A stretch of 6,732 nucleotides of DNA from Anaerolineales bacterium (GTDB lineage Bacteria > Chloroflexota > Anaerolineae > Anaerolineales > Villigracilaceae), in contig JANWWB010000241.1 in assembly GCA_025056515.1 (NCBI GenBank), positions 1-6,732 on the forward strand, read 5' to 3'. Under the pieces are notes generated by a model that was not told where the DNA came from, searched no databases, and was given only the letters and a program-made list of their open reading frames with translations. Shown here one piece after another: positions 1 through 6,096 of this stretch (position 1 is its first letter; each line of letters opens with the position of its first letter). Both the position numbers and the translations under genes were made by a program.

Positions 1-1123
1 CCACCCGTAGCATAGTAGCCAACACGCCGAGCACAATCCGTACCCATTCTGCAGCAGGTAGAGAGGCGAGCATGTGAGCGGCGCGCAGACTACCATAGAG
101 CAGCAAGGCAGCAAACAGCAGAGACAGCAGCAGGTTCATCCTGTTGCGCTTCTGCTCATTCTCCTCTGGTTCGCGCATCGGGGCACGGCGAATGAGCCAT
201 AGATCGAGACGTTCGGTCAGCAGGGCGAAGAAACGTCCCAGTGCATTCGCCAGCGCCGAGTTGCGCAGCAGATCGTAAAACCAGGAAGTTGATAGTTGGT
301 CGCTCTCCACCATTTCAAGTTTGAAGCGGTCGGCCCAGGCTAAAAGCGGACGCCAAACAAGCTGGTCAAGGGCAATGATGGTCAAGACAAGCGCCACCAA
401 TCCCCATAGGATGGCCAGCGTATTGCCTTGATTCGCAGCTTCCTGCAGGTATGCGCCTAACCCGAGTAAGCGGAAATCGCGCGACCCTACAGTGAAGATT
501 TCGGCCGCCATCAAGAAGAACCATCCCCCTGCCCAGGACATCATGCTATTCCAAATAAAACTAATCGTCCCGTAAGGAAATTCCAGGCGCTTGAAGCGCA
601 ACCAGGTATTCAAGCGAAAAATACGACTGGCTTCGCGCAGTTCAATCGGAATGGTGGTGAGAGACTGATACCACCCAAACGTCAGATTCCAAACTTGACT
701 GGTAAAGATAAGGACAATGGATGCCAACTCGGCGGCAATACTCTGAGGCAAAATAGCACTCAAGCTGAGTAAGACGACAGGCAAGAAAGAGAGAATCGGC
801 ACGCTTTGCAGGACATCGAGCAGCGGCATCAGAACCCGCTCGGCGCGGGGATTGTAAGCAGCAACACGGCCGTAGACAATCGCAAAGATCACGGAGAGAA
901 CATAAGCGGCCGTCATACGCCCCAGAGAGAGCAGGGCATACCAAGGCAAAACGTGTGGTTCTAGCCGAATGTTCGGCCCTTGAACCTCAGCTGGAGCGTT
1001 AAACGCTAAGCGCACGCCGCCATAGAGCAAAACGGCAATAACCAATAAGACCACTGCATCGCCCCAAGTGAAGAGACGTTGCATGCGTAGTTTGGGGGGT
1101 AAGGAATGTTCAAACGGTCCCAT
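1..1123 (-). CDS. Two-domain NitT/TauT-type ABC transporter permease, N-terminal part (cut by window edge)
   Basis: This is an inner-membrane permease of the binding-protein-dependent nitrate/sulfonate/bicarbonate (NitT/TauT/SsuC) importer family; the substrate cannot be read from the sequence. The frame is open from ATG 1121-1123 through base 1, giving 374 residues. The start is supported by GGGAG 5 nt upstream. A first membrane segment lies at about residues 22-40. The conserved stretch QSVPILSFLP is at 107-116, and the cytoplasmic EAA loop (ELREASRIF..) at about 161-180 contacts the ATPase. SWAGGWFFLMAAEIF at 196-210 is typical of this family. A hydrophilic linker at about 260-330 is followed by new membrane segments from about 331, so a second permease domain seems to begin. 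Ordinary SsuC-like permeases end near 260 residues, which points to a double-length protein of about 550-600. The partner ATPase is presumably downstream, beyond the left edge. Family is secure; the double-domain call is good inference. Confidence 0.9.
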   Translation of the reverse strand, partial: MGPFEHSLPPKLRMQRLFTWGDAVVLLVIAVLLYGGVRLAFNAPAEVQGPNIRLEPHVLPWYALLSLGRMTAAYVLSVIFAIVYGRVAAYNPRAERVLMPLLDVLQSVPILSFLPVVLLSLSAILPQSIAAELASIVLIFTSQVWNLTFGWYQSLTTIPIELREASRIFRLNTWLRFKRLEFPYGTISFIWNSMMSWAGGWFFLMAAEIFTVGSRDFRLLGLGAYLQEAANQGNTLAILWGLVALVLTIIALDQLVWRPLLAWADRFKLEMVESDQLSTSWFYDLLRNSALANALGRFFALLTERLDLWLIRRAPMREPEENEQKRNRMNLLLSLLFAALLLYGSLRAAHMLASLPAAEWVRIVLGVLATMLRV

Positions 1124-1766
1124 CCTGTCTCCCAGTCATGTCATTCTGAGACGGCGTTCTTCTGCTGAAGCAAGTCCTACTGGCGAATACGGAACTGCGT
1201 GGCCTGGCATCAGGTCAGAGCTTTGCGGCCTTGAGCGACTCGCGAAGATAAATCATCCAAAACGCAAAAAACTGCGCTGGTTTGCACTGCGGGAGCAAAC
1301 ACAACCTTTTGCTAGGCAGAGTCACATCCCCGACCGGCGCATCGAACCAGGATAGAGTAGAAAAGCAAGAAGCAAGCGGCCGAACTATGCGCTTTCATGA
1401 CGATGAACGGGGCGAATATACTCCCTTTACAGCTGGCATGTCAAGGTGGATTTCCGAAGCTCAGACATACTAAGAGCAATGTTTGGAAATTTATGAGATG
1501 CGGTTGATCGCTTGCGACATGCAATCTGATTGCCATTTTGGGGCAGAGATAGCCACCACCAACGGTGACCGAAACTGATGTCCGAACCCCAGCACCTTGA
1601 AGTTTAGAGAAAAGTTCAGCCTCTGTCTCGTCTAAGATCGAGCCATCAATTCGTATCAGGGTTGATGCGGCTTCTCTCTAGAAAATACAAGGCACAACGT
1701 CTGAAAGATGATCGACGACTTCGTGTCTCCGTGGTGAACAAACGCAAAAGTTCCAACCCCAAGAAT
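1124..1766. other. Intergenic gap of 643 bp, no convincing gene
   Basis: This gap separates the permease start from the end of the CBS pseudogene and should hold the permease promoter, but no clear -35/-10 pair stands out. Two dyads are visible: GTTTGC-N9-GCAAAC at 1280-1300 and the near-perfect 13-nt palindrome GCAATCTGATTGC at 1521-1533. Either could be an operator or chance. On the minus strand a frame stays open from 1677 to a stop at 1441-1443 and reads in part like protein (DGSILDETEAELFSKL), but it has no credible start codon or ribosome-binding site and I do not recognise it. Plus-strand frames here look like random translation. Confidence 0.6.
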
Positions 1767-2464
1767 TTACCCAGCCGTCAGCGCCCGCAGGAGGATATGA
1801 CGATCTACCAGTCCCAATGGATGGTTATCTTGATCTACAACCACCAACCATTTCCGTTTCTGAGATATCATCAAGCGTGCCGCTTCAAGCAAAGGCATAT
1901 CTGGCAGTGCGGTCAAGACGCCAGGAGACATCAAGTCGACTGTAGTCATTTCGCTTGAAGGAAGCGCTTCATGGCCCAACAGGGTGCTTAACACATCTCG
2001 GCGCTGGGCAGGCTGAATGCGCACCACAACATCTGAATCGCTAATTAGGCCAATCGGCTTTTCTTGATCGTCGAGCACAATAACACGATGCAACCCACTC
2101 TTGAGAGTTTTTTCCACAATTTCCGGTAATTTGTCATCTTGATGAACCAGCGGTATGGTCGGCGACATGACCTCCTGCACAGTGCGGACCGCTCCAGACG
2201 GCAGATTTACTCTGGCGATCTCTCTTTCGACAACCAGCCGCAAGAGATCGACACGGGAAAGCACACCATATAGCTAACCGTTCTCATCCACAACCGGCAA
2301 ACGCTTGATTCCCGCTTTCGCCATAAGCATCACTGCTGCACCGACCGAGTCATCAACGCGAACGGTAATCGCCGGTTTGGACATCACGTCTGCCACCCTC
2401 AACGGAGATTGGCGCAGACGGATCAGTTCTTCTTCTAGAAGTGTTTTGTCCAGTCGTTCAGCTT
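1767..2464 (-). pseudogene. CBS-domain protein remnant (likely C-terminal half of a DUF190-CBS protein), in-frame amber stop
   Basis: The reading frame holds three CBS modules, domains that usually bind adenine nucleotides and regulate a partner protein. The first lies at about 2396-2235 (VADVMSK...RLPVVDENG, stop, LYGVLSRVDLLR), the second at about 2180-2016 (VQEVMSP...GLISDSDVV) and the third at about 1940-1785 (VDLMSP...GLVDRHILL). A TAG at 2274-2276 interrupts the first module between its last two strands. The frame is the same on both sides, so this is a point nonsense change, not a frameshift. The GTG at 2262-2264 just after it has no ribosome-binding site and lies inside the domain, so restart is unlikely to give a useful protein. 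No native N-terminus is present: upstream the sequence runs straight into a crcB fragment. The linker (LDKTLLEEELIRLR) and the CBS series resemble the C-terminal part of DUF190-CBS proteins that often sit beside crcB. That parentage is family knowledge plus inference. Confidence 0.85.
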
Positions 2465-2579
2465 GAAGGTCCCATAGGGAAACGAGGCGCCGAATTTTTC
2501 GGCCGCCCAGCCCCCCCAACCAATAACGAGCATTCGCGCCTAGAAGAGCGCTAGGAGAAATCAACAAGAATCGAATCAT
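2465..2579 (-). pseudogene. crcB: Truncated, frameshifted N-terminal fragment of the fluoride channel gene crcB (fluC)
   Basis: CrcB/FluC is a small membrane channel that expels fluoride. The fragment begins at ATG 2577-2579, preceded by GTGAGG 2 nt upstream. It reads MIRFLLISPSALLGANARYW, the typical first helix of CrcB apart from PS where LG or GG is usual. A run of seven G (complement of 2511-2517) follows. Dropping one G restores WAAEKFGASFPYGTF, a classic CrcB continuation, up to about 2465. After that the expected INVTGSF-type helix and the remaining ~90 residues are missing and CBS-protein sequence follows. As it stands, the open frame bypasses the shift and fuses the first helix to CBS coding sequence. 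The locus therefore has a 3' deletion, a +1 shift and substitutions. A functional channel cannot be made. The fluoride riboswitch directly upstream independently supports the identification. Confidence 0.85.
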
Positions 2580-2659
2580 AGCCTCACTTTTCAAGATGCG
2601 GCAGATACGCCAGCGGAGTAGAGCAAACAATATGCACATATTGTACAAATCCAGAAAAG

Positions 2660-2693
2660 AAAAAAGCCTCTACTGACTCCTTCAGTAGAGGCT
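2660..2693 (-). terminator. Intrinsic terminator, expression platform of the fluoride riboswitch
   Basis: On the minus strand, AGCCTCTACTG (2693-2683) pairs perfectly over 11 bp with CAGTAGAGGCT (2675-2665) across a 7-nt loop. Six U follow (2665-2660), then a C and four more U. The 5' arm is also the 3' strand of the riboswitch pseudoknot, so ligand-bound aptamer and terminator exclude each other. This predicts termination without fluoride and read-through with it. Confidence 0.93.
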
Positions 2694-2731
2694 ATCCGTC
2701 ATTACGACGGTTAAAGGCGAGTCTCATCGCC
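2683..2731 (-). promoter_or_regulatory. Fluoride riboswitch aptamer (crcB RNA motif)
   Basis: The minus strand carries the conserved crcB-motif layout: GGCGATGAG (2731-2723), CTCGCC closing P1 (GGCG 2731-2728 with CGCC 2719-2716), a short A/U joint, a second hairpin CCGTC-GTAAT-GACGG (2710-2696), and the invariant-type tail ATAGCCTCTACTG (2695-2683). The same order and near-identical tail occur in the Thermotoga petrophila aptamer, recalled from the literature. In the expected pseudoknot, GAGACT (2725-2720) pairs with AGCCTC (2693-2688) except for one A/C mismatch at 2722, where G would be normal. The terminator overlaps the tail and crcB begins about 80 nt after it, as expected for a transcriptional ON switch. 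The mismatch may weaken fluoride response; the target genes are pseudogenes. Confidence 0.93.
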
Positions 2732-2737
2732 AAATTG

Positions 2738-2768
2738 ATTTTACTACAGAGACAACGAAAAACGTCAA
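2738..2768 (-). promoter_or_regulatory. Sigma70-type promoter for the fluoride riboswitch transcript
   Basis: TTGACG (2768-2763) is one base from the consensus -35. TAAAAT (2743-2738) is a good -10 at 19-nt spacing, and TAGTAA (2746-2741) would give 16 nt. The predicted start, about 7 nt past the -10, falls at 2731, exactly the first G of the aptamer. That agreement is the main support. The wide spacing may make the promoter modest. Confidence 0.65.
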
Positions 2769-2822
2769 GGGAGGTGGGACAAAACGATTTTCAAAATCAA
2801 TCAACAGGTTTATAAAGAGCAA

Positions 2823-3263
2823 TCAGGCAACAGAATTAGAAATTCCTTGCTGCGCTAGCCATTCGAGGATGCGGGCTTTGATTTTATCACGAATCTCGCG
2901 GAATTTTGCCAATTTCTCTTCCTCTGTCCCCTCGAAAGCCGCCGGGTCTTCGAATGACCAATGTAAGCGTTGAGTGACGCCCGGCCAAGTGGTGGGACAG
3001 TTCTTATCGGCTTCGTCACAGACAGTGATGAGGTATTGGAACAACACTTTCCCCAAATACTCACCAACACCTTTAGAGTAATGGCTGGACATATCGATCC
3101 CGACTTCTTCCATTACACGTATGGTAAAAGGATTTAAGCCTTTCGGCTCCAAGCCAGCACTATGAACTTCAAAGCGATCACCACCATATTTGCGCAGGAA
3201 AGCTTCGGCCATCTGACTACGAGCCGAGTTGCCGGTGCACAAGAAAAGAACTCGAGTTGTCAT
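2823..3263 (-). CDS. arsC: Arsenate reductase, thioredoxin-coupled (LMW phosphatase fold)
   Basis: The protein reduces arsenate to arsenite in the cytoplasm, using a cysteine relay recycled by thioredoxin. It has 146 residues, close to the usual size of this class. The phosphatase loop C-T-G-N-S-A-R-S holds nucleophile Cys9 and Arg15. The resolving pair Cys82 and Cys89 lies in [10 protein letters not shown], matching the spacing of the Staphylococcus plasmid enzyme. FEDP at 104-107 supplies the general-acid Asp106. All relay residues are present, so the enzyme should be active. The start ATG 3261-3263 has GGAGG 5 nt upstream. A TTG 12 nt further upstream keeps the frame open but would overlap that site, so I prefer the ATG. 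No arsR, arsB, acr3 or arsM is visible nearby; the gene stands alone, with the decayed fluoride locus about 90 bp downstream on the same strand. I see no obvious operator. Confidence 0.95.
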   Translation of the reverse strand: MTTRVLFLCTGNSARSQMAEAFLRKYGGDRFEVHSAGLEPKGLNPFTIRVMEEVGIDMSSHYSKGVGEYLGKVLFQYLITVCDEADKNCPTTWPGVTQRLHWSFEDPAAFEGTEEEKLAKFREIRDKIKARILEWLAQQGISNSVA

Positions 3264-3996
3264 CCAGACCTCCAAACAGAAAGATTTTTGGTACTCCTAC
3301 AAACGCAAGGCATTCAAGAGAGAAATGAGAAAGGCCAATCCTGGCTTGGTCACACCAAACTATCTCAGGCGGAACAAACAGCAAGAGCACAAGCAAGTGA
3401 AATCCAGAGTAAAACAAAAACGTCCAGAAGGATATCATCCTCCAAGAACTCGAGATTCATCAAGGATAAGTTTTACCTATCGTTGCCCTGAATGTCAATT
3501 GAAATTGGACCCAAAAATTCAAAGTTAACAAGACCTTAACCTACCCGATTCAAACAAGGAAGTATGCAGAGCCTTTTGCTCGTGTGCAATAGCAGTCATA
3601 AGTCTGCTTCCGTCCAGATAACCGTCCCAGACTTGTTTGGGCTGATGTGCATGCTACCCATGGTGCCTTGATAGGAAAGGTTGCCGAATTGCAAAGTGTG
3701 AAAACTTCAATAAAATTCATGCGCTGTTACAAGCCGTTGAGAGCAGCCAATCTTCGACCTGTCCCAGAACAGGAGAAGTGCTTCGATGACCCGTAAAACT
3801 GCTACGGCGGCCGTACCGCTTTTGCTATGATACAAGAGCTCATGTTTGCGACCAAGCAGGAATGTTTTGGTTGAGAGTTGGTTGGGCAAGCATATTGTCT
3901 TCCTTATGCAGGTAATGGTATGATAGAGTCATTCAACGGTTCTGCCTATCTTAGTCCCCTTCTTTGCCCGGTTCTTATTTCAAAAAAGGAGGTACT
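3264..3996. other. Divergent intergenic gap of 733 bp
   Basis: The gap lies between the divergent starts of arsC and the UPF0173 gene and should contain both promoters. On the plus strand TTGCAA (3689-3694), 16 nt, TAAAAT (3711-3716) is a possible early promoter, and TGCTATGAT (3823-3831) is an extended -10 without a matching -35. The best candidate is listed separately at 3895-3924. The first ~270 bp carry a lysine/arginine-rich plus-strand frame ending in a CPEC motif near 3528, which I do not accept as a gene. I see no tRNA, riboswitch or repeat. Confidence 0.6.
3895..3924 (+). promoter_or_regulatory. Probable extended -10 promoter of the UPF0173 gene
   Basis: TTGTCT (3895-3900) and TATGAT (3919-3924) are 18 nt apart, and a TG at 3916-3917 gives the extended form TGGTATGAT. 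The predicted start near 3931 would leave a leader of about 65 nt before the ATG at 3997. It is the closest well-formed promoter upstream of the gene. Confidence 0.5.
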
Positions 3997-4677
3997 ATGA
4001 CAAAGCTCACCTGGTACGGACATGCCACGCTTGGATTAGAGACCAATGGTTACCATATCCTCATCGACCCGTTTTTTAGCGGCAACCCGGCCGCAACCGT
4101 TTCAGCGGATAAAGTACGGGCGGATTTCATCTTGGTCACACATGGTCATGGTGACCATGTCGGAGACACGGTTGAAATCGCCAAACGCACCGGTGCGCTG
4201 GTGATTAGCAACTTCGAAATTACGAATTGGCTGGGGAAGCATGGTGTCAAAACACATCCTCAACACCTTGGCGGTGGCTTCAAGCATCCCTTTGGCTACC
4301 TCAAGTTAACCCTGGCCCTGCACGGTTCGGCGTTGCCAGATGGTTCCTACGGTGGTAATCCAGCAGGCTTTCTCCTCACCACTAATGATGGCAAAAAAAT
4401 CTATATCGCAGGCGATACCGGCCTGTTCGGCGATATGAAGCTAATCGGCGAAGAAGGTTTGGACCTAGCTGTCATTCCAATTGGCGATAACTTCACCATG
4501 GGACCACAAGATGCCCTCCGAGCCGTTAAACTTCTGACTCCTAAAGTTGTCATCCCGATTCACTATGGCACTTGGGGGTTGATTGAGCAAGATCCCTCGG
4601 CATGGTCGGCGCAAGTAGAAAGAGAAACATCCGTCAAGGTTGTTGTGCTCAAACCGGGGGAAACATTCGAGCTGTGA
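3997..4677 (+). CDS. UPF0173 metal-dependent hydrolase (metallo-beta-lactamase fold)
   Basis: This is a cytoplasmic metallo-beta-lactamase-fold hydrolase of the UPF0173 (YtkL-like) family, of 226 residues, the usual full length. The substrate is unknown for the family. Metal ligands are visible: THGHGDH at 48-54 (His49, His51, Asp53, His54), His109 in ALHGS, Asp140 in IAGDTG and His189 in PIHYG. The opening LTWYGHAT with His9 and the ILIDPFF strand at 21-27 are also family signatures. The start ATG follows a near-perfect AAGGAGGT 3 nt upstream. The frame extends 33 nt further to a TTG, but that would include the ribosome-binding site. This is the only plus-strand gene in the window. It is monocistronic, with its own promoter and a strong terminator right after the stop. 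Strong translation signals suggest it is well expressed. Confidence 0.95.
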   Translation: MTKLTWYGHATLGLETNGYHILIDPFFSGNPAATVSADKVRADFILVTHGHGDHVGDTVEIAKRTGALVISNFEITNWLGKHGVKTHPQHLGGGFKHPFGYLKLTLALHGSALPDGSYGGNPAGFLLTTNDGKKIYIAGDTGLFGDMKLIGEEGLDLAVIPIGDNFTMGPQDALRAVKLLTPKVVIPIHYGTWGLIEQDPSAWSAQVERETSVKVVVLKPGETFEL

Positions 4678-4680
4678 GAA

Positions 4681-4715
4681 AAAGCCCCACACGTTGTTAG
4701 CCGTGTGGGGCTTTT
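4681..4715 (+). terminator. Intrinsic terminator after the UPF0173 gene
   Basis: GCCCCACACG (4684-4693) pairs perfectly over 10 bp with CGTGTGGGGC (4702-4711) across an 8-nt loop. It is followed by TTTTA and preceded by an A run that could act on the other strand. It begins 3 nt after the stop codon. Confidence 0.9.
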
Positions 4716-5317
4716 AGGACAGACGAGTTTCACCCGTGCGCAACTCTCGAATCGGAATGCTAACCTTTTCTCTGTTCTCAGAAATCGGCGCAGAAAGCAA
4801 ACCGGCTTCCAACCGGCCCAAGAAGCCTGCTCAGCAAAAGCAGTGCGGAAGGCAGCTTCTCTGGTGCCAAAAGGAGCGCTAAGCAGGGGATAGGCGCTCA
4901 TTGGACTTCAAGAACAGCAAGCAGGATGCGAGGTAGGGAAAAGAGGATACTCCACAAAACCCGTTTTTAGCCGTTCACCTAGACAAGACGAATTCGGAAA
5001 GTCATAAAGACGACTGGGCTTTTGCAATCAACAGTTCTACGAGCGGAGCATGAGAGAACCTATCCTAACAGCCCAAAGCGCTTTTCCCCTTAGGATCCGT
5101 ACGAGCCGCTATGCTGATGGTAGACAAAGTCAACATTAGAACCCGCTTGCAGAAAAACATTCGCTTGAAAGACGCATAATCAAGACAGCTCGCTGAATGG
5201 TTGGTTTCGCTCTTCTAGCCAAAGCAATGTTACCCTGATTTGGCTATACGCATATCAACGTCCTCAGTTTGCTAAACAAAGCATCCCGATCACTTATCCG
5301 CGTATTTTGAAAACGCC
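4716..5317. other. Intergenic gap of about 600 bp between convergent genes, no gene recognised
   Basis: Neither flanking gene starts here, so no promoter is required, yet the gap is long. I read the six frames and found only short, interrupted frames. The longest plus-strand ones near 5043-5183 are about 30 residues, lack ribosome-binding sites and resemble nothing I know. The imperfect palindrome GCGTATTTTGAAAACGC at 5300-5316, next to the DUF364 stop, has almost no loop and no U tract, so it is not a convincing terminator. No tRNA, CRISPR or insertion-sequence end is visible. Decayed sequence is the simplest explanation. Confidence 0.55.
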
Positions 5318-6094
5318 TCACCATACCTTGGTTGAAGTCATTGAAACCAAACGCACTCCAACCTGACGCACCTGATGGAAGTTGGCGCCTTCACGTATCG
5401 CCCTTAAAACAGGTCCTGGTTGTTCAACAACCGCTCCAGAGAGAATCGTTGCGCCTATCTCAAAAAGCAACGGCGTTAAGGGGGTAGACGGGCCAATGAT
5501 GATCAAGGGTACATTAGGTTGCCGCAGCGCCATCACTTCATCAAACGTACGGTTAAGCAAGGTCATCGCAGTAACAGCCAAGACATCCGCTTGCGGGATA
5601 ATTTCGGGGGCACACTCGGCAGGAAGGTCAAATTCATCGTTCGGATGCTGTTCTAAAACAAACAAGCGTCCAACGCGCGGCCGCAGTTCGGAGACAAAGG
5701 GGAAATGGCCAACCATGACAACCGTCCGCCCTGCGCCCAGGCGGGCGAGAACCTCTTTCGAATGAACGTCTACCCACAGATCAGGACGAGGCGGGAGCAA
5801 CGCGTTGACGGTTGCCAGCCCTATCGAGACTTCTGGGAAATGGAACGAATAGACATACTCGGCCAATTGACACCCTGTCAGTTCCGTCAGATGTCCAGCC
5901 CGAGATACCGAAGGCTCGCCTTCAAAGTGAGGCGTTTCATCCCGCAAGGTCGCTGCCATTCCACAACGGATGTTGCCCTCTACTTCGGCGAGAACGGCCG
6001 TCCAGTAAAGACCAATACACACCTCTCGGATTCTGCCCTCCGGCAAAGTCGGGAGGAGACGAGCAAACAACGTCGAGCGAGTGATGTCATTCAT
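5318..6094 (-). CDS. DUF4213/DUF364 protein, putative heavy-metal chelation
   Basis: The 258-residue protein matches the two-part layout of this family. An N-terminal DUF4213-like domain lies at about 5-90 (VCIGLYWTAVLAEV, then a GHLTELTG segment near 67-74). A Rossmann-like DUF364 domain lies at about 90-245 (SIGLATVNALL, VVMVGHFPFV at 125-134, LFVLEQHP, DVLAVTAMTLLNRTFDEV, IIIGPSTPLTPLLFE). The family is annotated as putative metal chelation from structure and context; no reaction is established. It is probably cytoplasmic, as there is no signal peptide or membrane segment. ATG 6092-6094 is chosen because it lies 2 nt after the TAA of the upstream TauE-like gene, typical of coupled translation. 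It has no strong ribosome-binding site of its own. A TTG at 6119-6121 is in frame but lies inside the neighbour. The tight junction implies a shared transcript and probably a shared substrate. Confidence 0.9.
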   Translation of the reverse strand: MNDITRSTLFARLLPTLPEGRIREVCIGLYWTAVLAEVEGNIRCGMAATLRDETPHFEGEPSVSRAGHLTELTGCQLAEYVYSFHFPEVSIGLATVNALLPPRPDLWVDVHSKEVLARLGAGRTVVMVGHFPFVSELRPRVGRLFVLEQHPNDEFDLPAECAPEIIPQADVLAVTAMTLLNRTFDEVMALRQPNVPLIIIGPSTPLTPLLFEIGATILSGAVVEQPGPVLRAIREGANFHQVRQVGVRLVSMTSTKVW

Positions 6095-6096
6095 GA

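Noticed and set aside
642..944. Minus-strand 100-residue frame with many Cys
   Set aside because: It lies wholly inside the permease gene in another frame of the same strand; the permease frame carries the family motifs.
2262..2264. GTG as a genuine start of a separate two-CBS protein
   Set aside because: It falls within the last strands of the first CBS module, has no ribosome-binding site, and the frame continues unbroken upstream apart from the TAG.
2274..2276. TAG as pyrrolysine or programmed read-through
   Set aside because: No read-through signal is visible and the surrounding locus carries independent damage (deletion, frameshift), so nonsense decay is simpler.
2780..2800. Small A/T hairpin downstream of arsC as a terminator
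   Set aside because: The possible stem is about five A/T-rich pairs with a 3-nt loop and no proper U tract; too weak to call.
3229..3528. Plus-strand frame rich in Lys/Arg ending with a CPEC motif
   Set aside because: It overlaps the 5' end of arsC on the other strand, uses many AGA/AGG codons unlike the neighbours and matches no family I know. An internal ATG at 3325 has only a weak AGAGAG upstream.
3707..3889. Minus-strand 60-residue frame upstream of the UPF0173 gene
   Set aside because: It has no ribosome-binding site and no recognisable domain, and it sits where the promoter region of the plus-strand gene is expected.
4563..4901. Minus-strand 112-residue frame
   Set aside because: It is antisense to the conserved end of the UPF0173 gene and runs through its terminator hairpin, with no family resemblance.
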